Source of the DNA: VRUE01 sp963819755
Lineage (GTDB): Bacteria > Actinomycetota > Thermoleophilia > Solirubrobacterales > 70-9
Direction of reading: 5' to 3'
NCBI GenBank assembly: GCA_963819755.1
Contig: CAWFXB010000001.1
Location: forward strand, 124,001 to 188,000
Length of the DNA stretch: 64,000 nt
Shown: positions 1 through 9,934 of the stretch, piece by piece
Position numbering within the stretch: position 1 is the stretch's first letter
How the letters are laid out: each line of letters starts with the position of its first letter
The notes under the pieces: model-generated
Seen by the model: only the letters and a program-made list of their open reading frames with translations
Told to the model about the DNA's origin: nothing
Databases searched by the model: none
Program-made: the position numbers and the translations under genes

Positions 1-2
1 TC

Positions 3-827
3 TGGCTCGAGATGAAAGAGTCGGGCGTGATCGACAAAACGATGCTCGTCTTCGGTCAGATGAACGAGCCCCCGGGTGCCCGCCTGCGCGTCGCCCTCTC
101 CGGCCTGACCATGGCCGAGTACTACCGCGAGCAGGGCGGGCAGGACGTCCTTCTCTTCATCGACAACATCTTCCGCTTCGTCCAGGCGGGCTCGGAGGTC
201 TCGGCGCTGCTCGGCCGGATGCCCTCAGCGGTCGGCTACCAGCCGACGCTGGAGACCGAGATGGGCGAACTGCAGGAGCGGATCACCTCGACCGAGCGCG
301 GCTCGGTCACCTCGGTGCAGGCGGTCTACGTTCCCGCGGACGACTTCACCGACCCGGCTCCGGCGTCGGTCTTCGCCCACCTCAACGCGACCACGGCGCT
401 CTCGCGGTCGATCTCCGAGAAAGGGATCTACCCGGCCGTCGACCCGCTCGACTCGAGCTCGACGATCCTCAAGCCCGACGTCGTCGGCGAGGACCACTAC
501 CGCACCGCGACCGAGGTCCAGGAGGTGCTGCAGCGCTACAAGGAGCTGCAGGACATCATCGCAATCCTCGGCATCGACGAGCTCTCCGACGAGGACAAGC
601 AGACGGTCTCGCGGGCGCGCAAGATCGAGCGCTTCCTCTCGCAGCCGTTCTTCGTCGCCGAACAGTTCACCGGTCGCGCCGGCGAGTTCGTGCCGGTCGC
701 CGAGACGGTGCGCGGCTTCCGCGAGATCCTCGATGGCGAGCACGACGACCTCCCCGAGGGCGCCTTCTACATGCAGGGCTCGATCGACCAGGTCACCGAG
801 AACGCCTCCTCCGCGGCGGCGGCGTAG
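3..827 (+). CDS. atpD: F1Fo ATP synthase beta subunit, C-terminal part (5' end outside window)
   Basis: This is the catalytic beta subunit of the F1 ATPase, which makes ATP at the inner face of the membrane. The reading frame is open to the left edge, so the first ~200 residues, including the P-loop, lie outside the window; 274 residues are visible. Seen directly: the Walker B strand LLFIDNIFRF, the conserved ALLGRMPSAVGYQP segment, and the DELSEED-type loop (IDELSDEDK) near fragment residue 195 that contacts the gamma subunit. The ATG at 12 is internal, because the family sequence continues upstream of it. atpC follows after 9 bp, the usual end of an atp operon. The stop codon overlaps the Shine-Dalgarno of atpC. 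Confidence 0.97.
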   Translation, partial: WLEMKESGVIDKTMLVFGQMNEPPGARLRVALSGLTMAEYYREQGGQDVLLFIDNIFRFVQAGSEVSALLGRMPSAVGYQPTLETEMGELQERITSTERGSVTSVQAVYVPADDFTDPAPASVFAHLNATTALSRSISEKGIYPAVDPLDSSSTILKPDVVGEDHYRTATEVQEVLQRYKELQDIIAILGIDELSDEDKQTVSRARKIERFLSQPFFVAEQFTGRAGEFVPVAETVRGFREILDGEHDDLPEGAFYMQGSIDQVTENASSAAAA

Positions 828-836
828 GGATACAGC

Positions 837-1250
837 TTGGCAGGCGAGGACAAATTCGAGGTCGAGATCCTCACCCCGGAGGGCGAGGTCTTCAACGGCG
901 AGGTGAGCCAGGTCTCGACCCGCACCGCCGGGGGCGAAATCGGCATCCTCGCCAACCACGCGCCGCTGCTGGCGGCGCTGAAGCCGACCGAGCTGCGGCT
1001 CTTCGAGGGCGACGGCGAGCCGCGCCGTTACGCCCAGGCGCACGGCTGGCTGCAGGTTTTCGGCAATCACGCCCGTCTGCTGGTAGAGGAGGCGATCGCC
1101 CCAGAGGATCTCGATGCCGGCACGCTCAAAGAGCAGCTCGCCGACGCCGAACAGCGATTCTCCGAGGCGGAGGACAAGAGTGGGGCGCAGACCCGGGCGC
1201 AGAAGGATCGGGATCGAGCCGAAGCGTTCCTTGCGATCGCCCAGGGGTGA
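837..1250 (+). CDS. atpC: F1Fo ATP synthase epsilon subunit
   Basis: The epsilon subunit sits on the central stalk and couples or inhibits ATPase rotation. The 137-residue length is typical. The N-terminal half (about 1-85) has the beta-sandwich signature, including VSTRTAGGEIGILANHAPLLAAL; the C-terminal half is a helical hairpin rich in Glu and Ala. The start is TTG at 837, chosen because AGGGA at 826-830, inside the atpD stop region, lies 6 nt upstream and the family N-terminus begins here. It is cotranscribed with atpD. Its TGA stop is the first base pairs of a long inverted repeat (1249-1359). Confidence 0.96.
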   Translation: MAGEDKFEVEILTPEGEVFNGEVSQVSTRTAGGEIGILANHAPLLAALKPTELRLFEGDGEPRRYAQAHGWLQVFGNHARLLVEEAIAPEDLDAGTLKEQLADAEQRFSEAEDKSGAQTRAQKDRDRAEAFLAIAQG

Positions 1251-1359
1251 AGGCCAGTCGGGTGACCCTCCCCCGGAGGCCGTTGCGCAGCTGGTCGCCT
1301 GCCTGGGTTCGATTTGCCCGTCCCGAAGCCTCCGTGGGAGGGTCACCCGACTGGCCTTC
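1249..1359. repeat. Long inverted repeat between atpC and the M20 peptidase gene (copy A1)
   Basis: The arms 1249-1280 and 1328-1359 are complementary at 31 of 32 positions around a 47-nt loop. The left arm begins in the atpC stop codon. The right arm ends 24 nt before the next ATG, and the hexamer TAGAAC at 1372-1377 lies between. Arm length, loop length and placement match the elements at 41136 and 42379, and the arm segment GGGTGACCCTCCCCCGGA resembles theirs, but the TTGTGAGCC core of those copies is missing. There is no T-tract, so a classical terminator is not shown. Confidence 0.75.
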
Positions 1360-1383
1360 GCGCGCAGGCGGTAGAACGTCTGT

Positions 1384-2472
1384 ATGAGTGAGGAGCTGGT
1401 TGCTCTCGCGACGCGGTTGATTGGGTACGACACGTCCGAGGCGGACGGGGTGTTGGAAGCTGCTGGATTCGTCGAGGGGTGGTTGGAAGCTCGGGGGATC
1501 TCGGTTGCTACTGAAGAGGTGCGGGGGCTGCCTGTGCTCAAGGCTGAGGTGGGGCCTGAGGGGGCGCCTACCGTCGTTCTCCATGGCCATCTTGATGTCG
1601 TGCCCGGGCGGCCGGGGCAGTTCGATCCTCGGGTCGACGGTGAGCGGCTCTATGGGCGCGGCGCCTATGACATGAAGGGGGCTCTGGCCGCGATGCTGCT
1701 GACCACGGCCGCCATGCGCGATTCGGAGCGGGTGCGGGTGCGGCTGGGGATCGTCGGTGACGAGGAGTCCGAGGAGGAGGCGGATCGCGGCAGCGACCAT
1801 CTCGTCGATGGCGGCTTCGTCGGCGAGTTCGCTATCACCGGCGAGCCGACCGATTTGCAGATCGGCGTCGAGGCCAAGGGGGTGCTGGCGCTGCGCCTCG
1901 AGGTCAGCGGTGTCGCCGCCCACGGAGCGACGCCGTGGCTGGGCGATAACGCGGTGCTGAAGGCACACGACGTTTTCCGCAGTATCGAGTCGCTACCGTT
2001 CGCAAGGCACAGCTCGGAGCTGTTCGACCGCCCCTCGATCAATCTCGGCCGGATCATGGGCGGCGACGCGCTCAACAAGGTGCCCGACCGATGCGCGATA
2101 GACGTCGACATCCGCTACCTGCCCGACCAGGACCCCGAGACCGTGCTCGAGCAGGTGAGGAGCCTTCCCGACGCCGAGGTGACCCCGCTCTTCACAAGGC
2201 CGCCGGCAGTCGTCGACCGCGATTCGCCCTTCGTCCAGGGCCTGCGCGAGGCGGCTTCGGCGCACCACGACGGGGAGCCGATGAGCGTCGGCCGCGACGG
2301 GGCTTCGGATGCCGTCTCCTTCCTTCGCGTGGGCGTGCCGGCGGTCGAGTTCGGCCCGGTCGGCGAAGGCCACCACGGTCCCGCCGAGTGGGTCTCGGTG
2401 CCCTCCCTGGTGGCCTACCGACAGGCGCTCGAAAGCTTCTTGCGGGCGATCCCAGACCGGCTCGAAGGCTGA
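1384..2472 (+). CDS. M20-family metallopeptidase (ArgE/DapE-type deacylase)
   Basis: This is a zinc-dependent amidohydrolase of the M20 family, which includes acetylornithine deacetylase, succinyl-diaminopimelate desuccinylase and carboxypeptidases. The metal-binding motifs are intact: HGHLDVV (H69, D71), GRGAYDMKG (D96) and the catalytic GDEESEEE region near 125-132, followed by the dimerisation lid and a C-terminal HHGP. The 362-residue length is normal. The true substrate cannot be told from sequence; no lysine- or arginine-pathway neighbour helps. The start is ATG 6 nt after TAGAAC with no Shine-Dalgarno, suggesting a leaderless message. The first ~300 bp use many G/T-ending codons, unlike the C-rich remainder. 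Confidence 0.88.
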   Translation: MSEELVALATRLIGYDTSEADGVLEAAGFVEGWLEARGISVATEEVRGLPVLKAEVGPEGAPTVVLHGHLDVVPGRPGQFDPRVDGERLYGRGAYDMKGALAAMLLTTAAMRDSERVRVRLGIVGDEESEEEADRGSDHLVDGGFVGEFAITGEPTDLQIGVEAKGVLALRLEVSGVAAHGATPWLGDNAVLKAHDVFRSIESLPFARHSSELFDRPSINLGRIMGGDALNKVPDRCAIDVDIRYLPDQDPETVLEQVRSLPDAEVTPLFTRPPAVVDRDSPFVQGLREAASAHHDGEPMSVGRDGASDAVSFLRVGVPAVEFGPVGEGHHGPAEWVSVPSLVAYRQALESFLRAIPDRLEG

Positions 2473-2482
2473 TCGCCGGGCG

Positions 2483-4105
2483 ATGATCGAGCCGGTCTTC
2501 AAGAAACCGCCGCCCGAGGGCGACCACGAGCCGCCGCCGAAGCGCAAGCGTTACTGGTGGCGCTTCACCCTGGCCTCGGTCGTGATCATCGCCGTCACCG
2601 CGGCGGCCACGTCGGCCAGCATCCTGCTCTACATCGGCAGCATCGCGACCGCGCTCTCCCACAACAACAAACTGCAGAACAAGGTCGAGCGCGTCCTCGC
2701 CCAGACGCACGGGGGGGAACCGGAGAACATCCTGATCATCGGCTCCGACAAGCGCGCCAGCGAACCCGAAGACCCCGGCCGCTCTGACACCACCTTGCTG
2801 CTGCGGCTCGATCCCGAGAAGAACGCGATCGCGCTGATGTCGATCCCGCGCGACCTCAAGGTCGAAATCCCCGGCTTCGGGACGGAAAAGTTCAACGCCG
2901 CCTACAGCTACGGCGGGCCGAAGCTGACCCTGCAGGTCGTCAAGGAACTGACCGGCCTGCCGATCAACCATGTCGTCAACGTCGACTACCTCGGCTTCGT
3001 GAAGGCAGTCGATGCGATCAACTGCGTCTACGTCGACGTCGACCGTCGCTACTACCACTCCAACGTCGGCGTGCCGCCCTCCGAAGAATATTCCGAAATC
3101 GACGTCCAGCCGGGCTACCAGCTGCTCTGCGGCAAAAAAGCGCTGGAGTACGTGCGCTACCGCCACACCGATACCGATCTGGTCCGGGCGGCACGCCAGC
3201 AGGACTTCATCAGCGATGCGCGTCAACGGGTGCCGATCGATCAGCTCGTGCTCGGCCGCAACGAACTGATCGACATCTTCACCAAGTACACGACCTCCGA
3301 CATCAGCGACACGCAGACGATGCTCGAAGTGCTGAAGCTGTTCGTCGCCTCGCGCAACGCGGAAATCAAGGAGGTCCACTTCCCTGCGGAACTCGGCCCC
3401 AGCTTCGTCTACGCGACGCCGGAAGCAATCCACGGGGCCGTCGAAAAGTTCCTCGGGATCGAAGCCAGTGGCGGCCCGCGCGGCACGCTCGAAGGCGGCG
3501 AACATCCGGCGGCAAAGTCGAAGAAGAAGGGGAAGCAGAGCAAGCCCCAGCGCAAGAAGCCTCGGGTCAAGCCGAAGCCGCCCGGCAGCGACGGACTCGT
3601 CGCCGCCGGGGAAGCGGGCGAACTCGAGGGCAAGTCGGTCGCTCGCAAGGTCAGCAGCGGATTCCCCGTCTTCTACGCGAGCCGTCTTCCCGCGGAAGCG
3701 TCATACGTGGAAAGCAACAGTTACTACCACGTGCAGGACCCGCGCGTGTACCACTTCAAGGACACCGATGGCAAGCGCCACGCCGCCTACCGGATGGTCG
3801 CCGAGTACGGGCCCGAATACGAAACCCAGTACTTCGGGGTGCAGGGCATCCAGGGCTGGAGCGACCCCCCGATCCTCGACAACCCGAGCGAAACGAGGAC
3901 GATCCACGGGCGCGAGTACGACATCTACATCGACGGCGATCGCGTCAGCATGATCGCCTGGCACCGGGGCGACAACACCTACTGGGTCTCCAACAGCCTG
4001 CTGCAGTCGCTGACCAACGATCAGATGTTGGGCATGGCGCGGTCGGCCAGGGTGATAATTCCCAAGAAGAAACCAACGAAGAAGCGAGGGAGCGCGCAAC
4101 CATGA
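2483..4105 (+). CDS. LytR-CpsA-Psr (LCP) family cell-wall polymer ligase with extra C-terminal domain
   Basis: LCP proteins transfer glycopolymers from an undecaprenyl-phosphate carrier to peptidoglycan at the outer membrane face. Of 540 residues, 1-27 are Pro/Lys-rich and cytoplasmic, about 28-50 is a membrane anchor, and about 85-260 is the LCP domain. Motifs seen there: LIIGSDKR, RSDTTLLLRL, MSIPRDLKV and the arginine-rich EYVRYRHTDTD. A Lys/Pro linker (about 340-375) leads to a second globular region of ~140 residues (aromatic-rich, YYHV, YFGVQGIQGW, YDIYIDGDR) that I do not recognise. The start ATG 10 nt after the previous stop was chosen because everything upstream is a shadow of that gene. 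It ends in an ATGA overlap with the UDP-glucose dehydrogenase gene, so the two are translationally coupled, consistent with envelope polymer assembly. Confidence 0.9.
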   Translation: MIEPVFKKPPPEGDHEPPPKRKRYWWRFTLASVVIIAVTAAATSASILLYIGSIATALSHNNKLQNKVERVLAQTHGGEPENILIIGSDKRASEPEDPGRSDTTLLLRLDPEKNAIALMSIPRDLKVEIPGFGTEKFNAAYSYGGPKLTLQVVKELTGLPINHVVNVDYLGFVKAVDAINCVYVDVDRRYYHSNVGVPPSEEYSEIDVQPGYQLLCGKKALEYVRYRHTDTDLVRAARQQDFISDARQRVPIDQLVLGRNELIDIFTKYTTSDISDTQTMLEVLKLFVASRNAEIKEVHFPAELGPSFVYATPEAIHGAVEKFLGIEASGGPRGTLEGGEHPAAKSKKKGKQSKPQRKKPRVKPKPPGSDGLVAAGEAGELEGKSVARKVSSGFPVFYASRLPAEASYVESNSYYHVQDPRVYHFKDTDGKRHAAYRMVAEYGPEYETQYFGVQGIQGWSDPPILDNPSETRTIHGREYDIYIDGDRVSMIAWHRGDNTYWVSNSLLQSLTNDQMLGMARSARVIIPKKKPTKKRGSAQP

Positions 4106-5415
4106 TGGAGAGCAGAGAGCCGATCGGCGTGATCGGGGTGGGTTGGGTCGGCCTGGTGACGGCGGCCTGCTTCGCCGATCTCGGCCACCGGGTCGTCGCC
4201 CGCGACATCCTCCCGGAGAAGGTCGCCGCGCTCTCGCGGGGTGAGACGACGATCCACGAGCCGGAGCTCGACGACCTGCTCGCGCGCAACGCCGAGCGCC
4301 TCACCTTCACCACCGACATGGACGAGCTGCTCGCTTCTGCCAGGTTGCTCTTCGTCTGCGTCGACACGCCGCCGACCCGCTCCGGCGACGCCGACCTCTC
4401 CCGGGTCCGCGCCGTGGTCGAGGAGCTGCCCGCCGACGGCGAGCACGTGCTGATCATGAAGAGCACCGTGCCGGCCGGCACGGGCGAGGCGATCCGCCGC
4501 GACCGGCCGGGCCTCGCCTACGTCTCCTGTCCCGAGTTCCTCAAGGAGGGCTCGGCGGTCGCCGACTTCCTCCACCCCGACCGGGTTGTGATCGGCGCCG
4601 ATGCTGGCGATCGGGTTGCCGGCGACGCCGTTGCCGCCCTCTATGAGCCGCTGGGGGGGGAGATCGTCCACACCGACGTCGCCAGCGCCGAGATGATCAA
4701 GCTCGCCTCCAACGCCTTCCTGGCGACCAAGATCTCCTTCGTCAACGAGATCGCCAACGTCTGCGAGGAGGTCGGCGCCGACGTCGGCGAGGTCGCTCGG
4801 GGCATGGGGCTCGACCAGCGCATCGGCCCGTCGTTCCTGCGAGCTGGGATCGGCTATGGGGGTTCTTGTTTTCCGAAGGACGTCAGCGCGCTCAAGATGC
4901 TTGCGGGTAATACGGGCTACCACTTCCAGCTGCTCAACGCGGTGATCGAGGTGAACGAGCTGCAGAAGCGCCGCGTGGTGCAGAAGCTGGTCGGCCATCT
5001 GGGCTCGCTGGTCGGGCGCCGGGTGGCGCTGCTCGGCCTCGCCTTCAAGCCGCAGACCGACGACATGCGCGAGGCGTCGAGCCTCGTGTTGTCGGCGCGA
5101 CTGCAGGGCGAAGGGGCAGAGGTCGCGGCTTACGACCCCGTTGCCACTGGACCGGCACGCGAGCTGCTCGATGGCGTCGAGCTGTGCGACTCGGCGCTGG
5201 AGGCGCTCGCCGGCGCCGACGCGGCGGTGCTGGTAACCGAGTGGCCCGAGTTCGCCGAGCTGGACTGGTCCGAGGCCGCAAGCAGGATGGCGCGGCCGCT
5301 GCTGGTCGACGGGCGCAACTTCCTCGACCCTCAGGAGCTTGTATCCGCGGGCTTCGAATACGAGGGGATCGGCAGGGCGCCGGTCGATGCGCCGTCGGCA
5401 GCGACCGCCGACTGA
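4102..5415 (+). CDS. UDP-glucose 6-dehydrogenase (UDP-glucose/GDP-mannose dehydrogenase family)
   Basis: This enzyme oxidises a nucleotide hexose twice with NAD+ to the uronate, most likely UDP-glucose to UDP-glucuronate, in the cytoplasm. The N-terminal Rossmann motif is GVIGVGWVGLVTA; the catalytic cysteine is C256 in GYGGSCFPKD; the C-terminal domain begins with LGLAFKPQTDDMREA. The length of 437 is usual for the family. GDP-mannose dehydrogenase is the alternative, and the downstream mannose-type genes keep it open. It overlaps the LCP gene by 4 bp and is followed after 3 bp by a sugar nucleotidyltransferase, so this is one operon of envelope-sugar genes. Confidence 0.9.
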   Translation: MMESREPIGVIGVGWVGLVTAACFADLGHRVVARDILPEKVAALSRGETTIHEPELDDLLARNAERLTFTTDMDELLASARLLFVCVDTPPTRSGDADLSRVRAVVEELPADGEHVLIMKSTVPAGTGEAIRRDRPGLAYVSCPEFLKEGSAVADFLHPDRVVIGADAGDRVAGDAVAALYEPLGGEIVHTDVASAEMIKLASNAFLATKISFVNEIANVCEEVGADVGEVARGMGLDQRIGPSFLRAGIGYGGSCFPKDVSALKMLAGNTGYHFQLLNAVIEVNELQKRRVVQKLVGHLGSLVGRRVALLGLAFKPQTDDMREASSLVLSARLQGEGAEVAAYDPVATGPARELLDGVELCDSALEALAGADAAVLVTEWPEFAELDWSEAASRMARPLLVDGRNFLDPQELVSAGFEYEGIGRAPVDAPSAATAD

Positions 5416-5418
5416 CGA

Positions 5419-6402
5419 ATGCAGGCAATTGTCTTAGTCGGTGGGGAAGGGACGCGGCTGCGGCCGCTGACCGAGCGGGTGCCGAAGCCGGCGCTGACCC
5501 TGGTCGACCGGCCCTTTCTCGCCTACATGATCGAGTGGCTGGCTGGGCACGGAGTGACCGAGGTGGTGCTTGCCTGCGGCTTCCTTCCCGACGTGTTGCG
5601 GGCCGCCTTGGTTGGCGAGGAAGAGCGAGCGGGCGTGCGGATCCGCTACGTCGCCGAGCCCGAGCCGCTGGGCACCGCCGGGGCGATCCGCTTCGCTGCC
5701 GACGCCCTGGGGGACGAGCTCGAGGATCGTTTCTTCGCCCTCAACGGCGACGTGCTCACCGACCTCGACCTGAGCGCGCTCTTGCGGGCGCACCAGGAAT
5801 GGAGCGCCGCGGCGACGATCGGCCTGCATCCTGTCGAGGACTCCTCGGCTTTCGGCCTGGTCCATAGCGACGGCGGCGGGGCGGTCCTCGAGTTCCTCGA
5901 GAAGACGGGGGAGCGCAAGCCGGGCGAGGTCAACGCCGGGATGTACGTGCTGCAGCGCTCCGTGCTCGACCTGATTTCCCCTGGCGAGAATGTCTCGATC
6001 GAGCGCGACGTGTTCCCGCGCCTGGTCGGCGAGGGGCTGCACGGCCTGCTCCTCGACGGCTACTGGGTGGACATCGGCACCCCGGAGCGTTACCGGCAGG
6101 CGAGTTGGGACATCCTCGAAGGCCGCGTGGAGACCCGGGTCGAGCCCACCGCCGAGGGCATCCTGGTCGACTCCGGCGCACAGGTCGACAGCTCAGCGCG
6201 GGTCGGGCCACAGGCCGTGATCGGGCGGGGTTGCCAGGTTGGGGCTGGGGCGCAGGTCTTTGGGTCGGTCGTCCTCGACGACTGCACGGTTGGCGAGAAC
6301 GCGCGCGTCGTCGACTCGATCCTCTCGCCGCGAGCCGAGGTGCCTCCCGGTGCGGTCGTTGAAGGAGCTGTCGCCGCAGAGGGCGAAAGACTCCCCGGCT
6401 GA
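5419..6402 (+). CDS. NDP-sugar pyrophosphorylase (mannose-1-phosphate guanylyltransferase type)
   Basis: This is a nucleotidyltransferase that joins NTP and a sugar-1-phosphate. The N-terminal signature GGEGTRLRPLTERVPKPAL is the nucleotide-binding loop, followed by GTAGAIRFA and LNGDVLTDLD (metal-binding Asp), with KPGEVNAGMYVL in the sugar-binding part. Residues ~235-320 show hexapeptide-like turns (VDSSARVGPQAVIGRGCQV) of a left-handed beta helix, as in GDP-mannose pyrophosphorylases. Substrate choice (mannose versus glucose) is inferred from the neighbouring phosphomannose isomerase gene, which starts 3 bp downstream. A second paralogue lies at 8868. Confidence 0.85.
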   Translation: MQAIVLVGGEGTRLRPLTERVPKPALTLVDRPFLAYMIEWLAGHGVTEVVLACGFLPDVLRAALVGEEERAGVRIRYVAEPEPLGTAGAIRFAADALGDELEDRFFALNGDVLTDLDLSALLRAHQEWSAAATIGLHPVEDSSAFGLVHSDGGGAVLEFLEKTGERKPGEVNAGMYVLQRSVLDLISPGENVSIERDVFPRLVGEGLHGLLLDGYWVDIGTPERYRQASWDILEGRVETRVEPTAEGILVDSGAQVDSSARVGPQAVIGRGCQVGAGAQVFGSVVLDDCTVGENARVVDSILSPRAEVPPGAVVEGAVAAEGERLPG

Positions 6403-6404
6403 CC

Positions 6405-7382
6405 ATGCTCGACGACGTCCTCGCAATCCCCGATCACCTTCGCGATGCCCTCTGGAGGGTCGAGTCGGCCCGGCTGGAGCCGGGCGAGTCCGCTGGGCTC
6501 CTCGTCTGCGGCATGGGCGGCTCGGCAATCGGCGGCGATCTCGCCGCGGCAGCGCTCGGCGAGCGGCTCACCGGGCCGCTGCTGACCGTGCGCGGATATG
6601 GGCTGCCGAGCTGGGCCAGCGCCGAGTGGACGGTGTTCTGCTCCAGCTACTCGGGTGAAACCGAGGAGACTCTCGCCTGTTTCGCCGCCGCCGAGGCCCT
6701 CGGCGCCCGCCGCGTCGTCGCCAGCACCGGTGGCGCTCTGGTCGAGGGCGCCCGCGCCGCCGGCGACCCGGTGATCGGCCTGCCCGGCCTGCTGCCGGCG
6801 CCCCGCACCGCCGTCGCCTACATGCTGGTCTGCGCGCTCGAAGTCGCGGCAGCCGCCGGCATCGCGCCTCGCCTCGCCGCTGAGATCGAGGCCGCGGCCG
6901 GGTTTCTGGAGGCAAGTCGTGACGATCTGCGCCACCGCGCCGCCGAGGTTGCCGGCGCGATAGGCGAGCGGGTGCCCGTCGTCTACGGCGCCGGGCCGAC
7001 CGCCGCCGCGGCGCGTCGCTGGAAGACGCAGATCAACGAGAACGCGAAGCTTCCGGCTTTCTCCTCGGAGCTGCCGGAGGCCAACCACAACGAGATCTGC
7101 ATCTGGGAGGCACCAAGCGCCGCCCAGCTGGCCACCGTCCTGCTCGAAGACCGCGACCAGCATCCACGTGAGCAGCTGCGCTTCGAGCTGACCGCGGCGG
7201 AGGTCGAACGCGACGGAGTCACCGCGGTCCGCATCGAGGCGGCGGGGGAGAGCCGCACCGAGCGCCTGCTCTGGACCGTGATGCTGGGCGATCTGGTCTC
7301 GCTCGAGCTGGCCACGGTCCATGGGGTCGAGCCGCTGCCGATCGAGGCGATCGACCGGCTCAAGGCCTCTCTGTCCGGCTGA
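6405..7382 (+). CDS. Bifunctional phosphoglucose/phosphomannose isomerase (SIS domain)
   Basis: This isomerase converts fructose-6-phosphate to glucose-6-phosphate or mannose-6-phosphate, feeding nucleotide-sugar synthesis. The SIS domain is visible in CGMGGSAIGGDL and FCSSYSGETEETLA. The C-terminal half carries AARRWKTQINENAKLPAF and LPEANHNEI, which fit the bacterial PGI/PMI family. The length is 325 residues. It lies in the same tight operon as the dehydrogenase and pyrophosphorylase genes (3-bp gaps). Whether both isomerase activities exist here is inferred from the family. Confidence 0.87.
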   Translation: MLDDVLAIPDHLRDALWRVESARLEPGESAGLLVCGMGGSAIGGDLAAAALGERLTGPLLTVRGYGLPSWASAEWTVFCSSYSGETEETLACFAAAEALGARRVVASTGGALVEGARAAGDPVIGLPGLLPAPRTAVAYMLVCALEVAAAAGIAPRLAAEIEAAAGFLEASRDDLRHRAAEVAGAIGERVPVVYGAGPTAAAARRWKTQINENAKLPAFSSELPEANHNEICIWEAPSAAQLATVLLEDRDQHPREQLRFELTAAEVERDGVTAVRIEAAGESRTERLLWTVMLGDLVSLELATVHGVEPLPIEAIDRLKASLSG

Positions 7383-7429
7383 CGCTTTCTACGTATCCTT
7401 CGCCGGGACCAATAGACGAAAGGGATTCG

Positions 7430-8848
<1,419 letters not shown>

Positions 8849-8867
8849 TCCCAGGGCACTCGAGTCG

Positions 8868-9878
8868 ATGAAGGCGATGATCCTCGCGGCGGGTCTCGGC
8901 ACCCGGCTGCGACCGATCACCTACGGCATGCCGAAGCCGATGGTGCCGGTGCTCAACCGGCCGGTCATGGAGCACGCCGCGCGTCTGCTGGCTCGGCACG
9001 GCTTCACCGAGGCAATCGCCAACCTGCACTGGTTCCCGGAGCTGATCGAAGGCCACTTCGGCGACGGCTCGGACCTTGGCTTGGAGCTCTCCTACAGCCA
9101 TGAGGGAAAGCTGCTCGGCACGGCCGGTGGGGTCCGCAACGTCGCCGATTTCCTCGGCGGCTCGTTTCTCGTCGTCGCCGGCGATGCGCTCACCGACATC
9201 GACTTCACGGCGATGCGCGAGTTCCACGAATCCCACGACGGCCTGGTCACGATGGCGACCAAACGAGTTGCCGACACCGACCAGTTCGGGGTCGTGATCG
9301 CCGCCGGCGACGGGCGGATCCAGGGCTTCCAGGAGAAGCCCGACCCAGCTGAAGCCCTCTCCGACCTTGCCAACACCTGCATCTACATGTTCCGTGCCGA
9401 GGTCTTCGACTACTTCCCCGCGCCGGGCACGAGCAACGACGCCGGCCCCGATGACCCGCCCGAGTTCGCCGACTGGGCAAAGGACGTCTTCCCGGCCCTT
9501 CTGGAGGCCGACGTGCCTTTCTACTCGCACGAGATCGACGCTTACTGGAACGACATCGGCAACCTCGACGAGCTGCGGCAGGGCAACCTGGACGCGCTGC
9601 ACGGCGCGGTCGAGGTCGAGCCCGGTGCCCCGGAGGTCTCAGACGGCGTGCGCGCGTCGAGCTCGCTCGACGGCGCCGAGGTGACCGCGCCCGTCCTGGT
9701 CGGAACCGGGGTGGAGATCGGCGCCGGCGTGCGGATCGAGGGACCGGCGATCATCGGCGACGGCTGCCGGATCGGCGACGGCGCCATCGTCCGTGACTCG
9801 ATCCTGCTCGAGGGGGCCGAGCTGCCACCGAAGTCGATTCTGATCGGCGGCATCGCGGCTCACGCGCGAGACGCTTGA
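8868..9878 (+). CDS. NDP-sugar pyrophosphorylase, second paralogue
   Basis: A sugar-1-phosphate nucleotidyltransferase of 336 residues. The N-terminus MILAAGLGTRLRPITYGMPK is the nucleotide loop; GTAGGVRNV and VVAGDALTDIDF carry the metal-binding Asp; YWNDIGNLDEL closes the catalytic domain. Residues ~255-330 form a left-handed beta helix (GAGVRIEGPAIIGDGCRIGDGA). It resembles the product at 5419 in layout but differs in the N-terminal loop, so the two probably use different sugars or nucleotides. Mannose-1-phosphate guanylyltransferase is the likeliest name; glucose-1-phosphate thymidylyl- or uridylyltransferase is possible. It follows ahcY by 19 bp. Confidence 0.83.
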   Translation: MKAMILAAGLGTRLRPITYGMPKPMVPVLNRPVMEHAARLLARHGFTEAIANLHWFPELIEGHFGDGSDLGLELSYSHEGKLLGTAGGVRNVADFLGGSFLVVAGDALTDIDFTAMREFHESHDGLVTMATKRVADTDQFGVVIAAGDGRIQGFQEKPDPAEALSDLANTCIYMFRAEVFDYFPAPGTSNDAGPDDPPEFADWAKDVFPALLEADVPFYSHEIDAYWNDIGNLDELRQGNLDALHGAVEVEPGAPEVSDGVRASSSLDGAEVTAPVLVGTGVEIGAGVRIEGPAIIGDGCRIGDGAIVRDSILLEGAELPPKSILIGGIAAHARDA

Positions 9879-9900
9879 CGAAGAATTGACAATCGGCGCG

Positions 9901-9934
9901 CCACACGCGCGCCGCGAGCCCGGACGATCGGGCC
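9901..9934 (+). promoter_or_regulatory. comF upstream element, copy 1 of a shared promoter motif
   Basis: CCACACGCGCG at 9901-9911 is followed by 12 bp and then ACGATCGG at 9924-9931, ending 3 bp before the comF ATG. The same arrangement with identical spacing lies before 57571 and 60056. If transcription begins at the start codon, the two blocks sit at about -34 and -10 with a 17-bp gap between CCACAC and ACGATCGG. The blocks differ from the TANNNT type used by most genes here. Confidence 0.7.

Noticed and set aside
225..1541. Long minus-strand frame opposite atpD and atpC (also 2192-3505, 7445-8920, 21570-23105, 36672-38564, 48228-50030 and 51009-52949)
   Set aside because: Very GC-rich genes leave long open frames on the other strand; these have skewed composition, no family motifs, and lie opposite well-identified genes.
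7383..7429. SAH riboswitch before ahcY
   Set aside because: The gap is only 47 bp and no conserved core is seen.
9886..9891. TTGACA before comF as a -35 box
   Set aside because: No -10-like hexamer lies 16-18 bp downstream; the shared element fits better.
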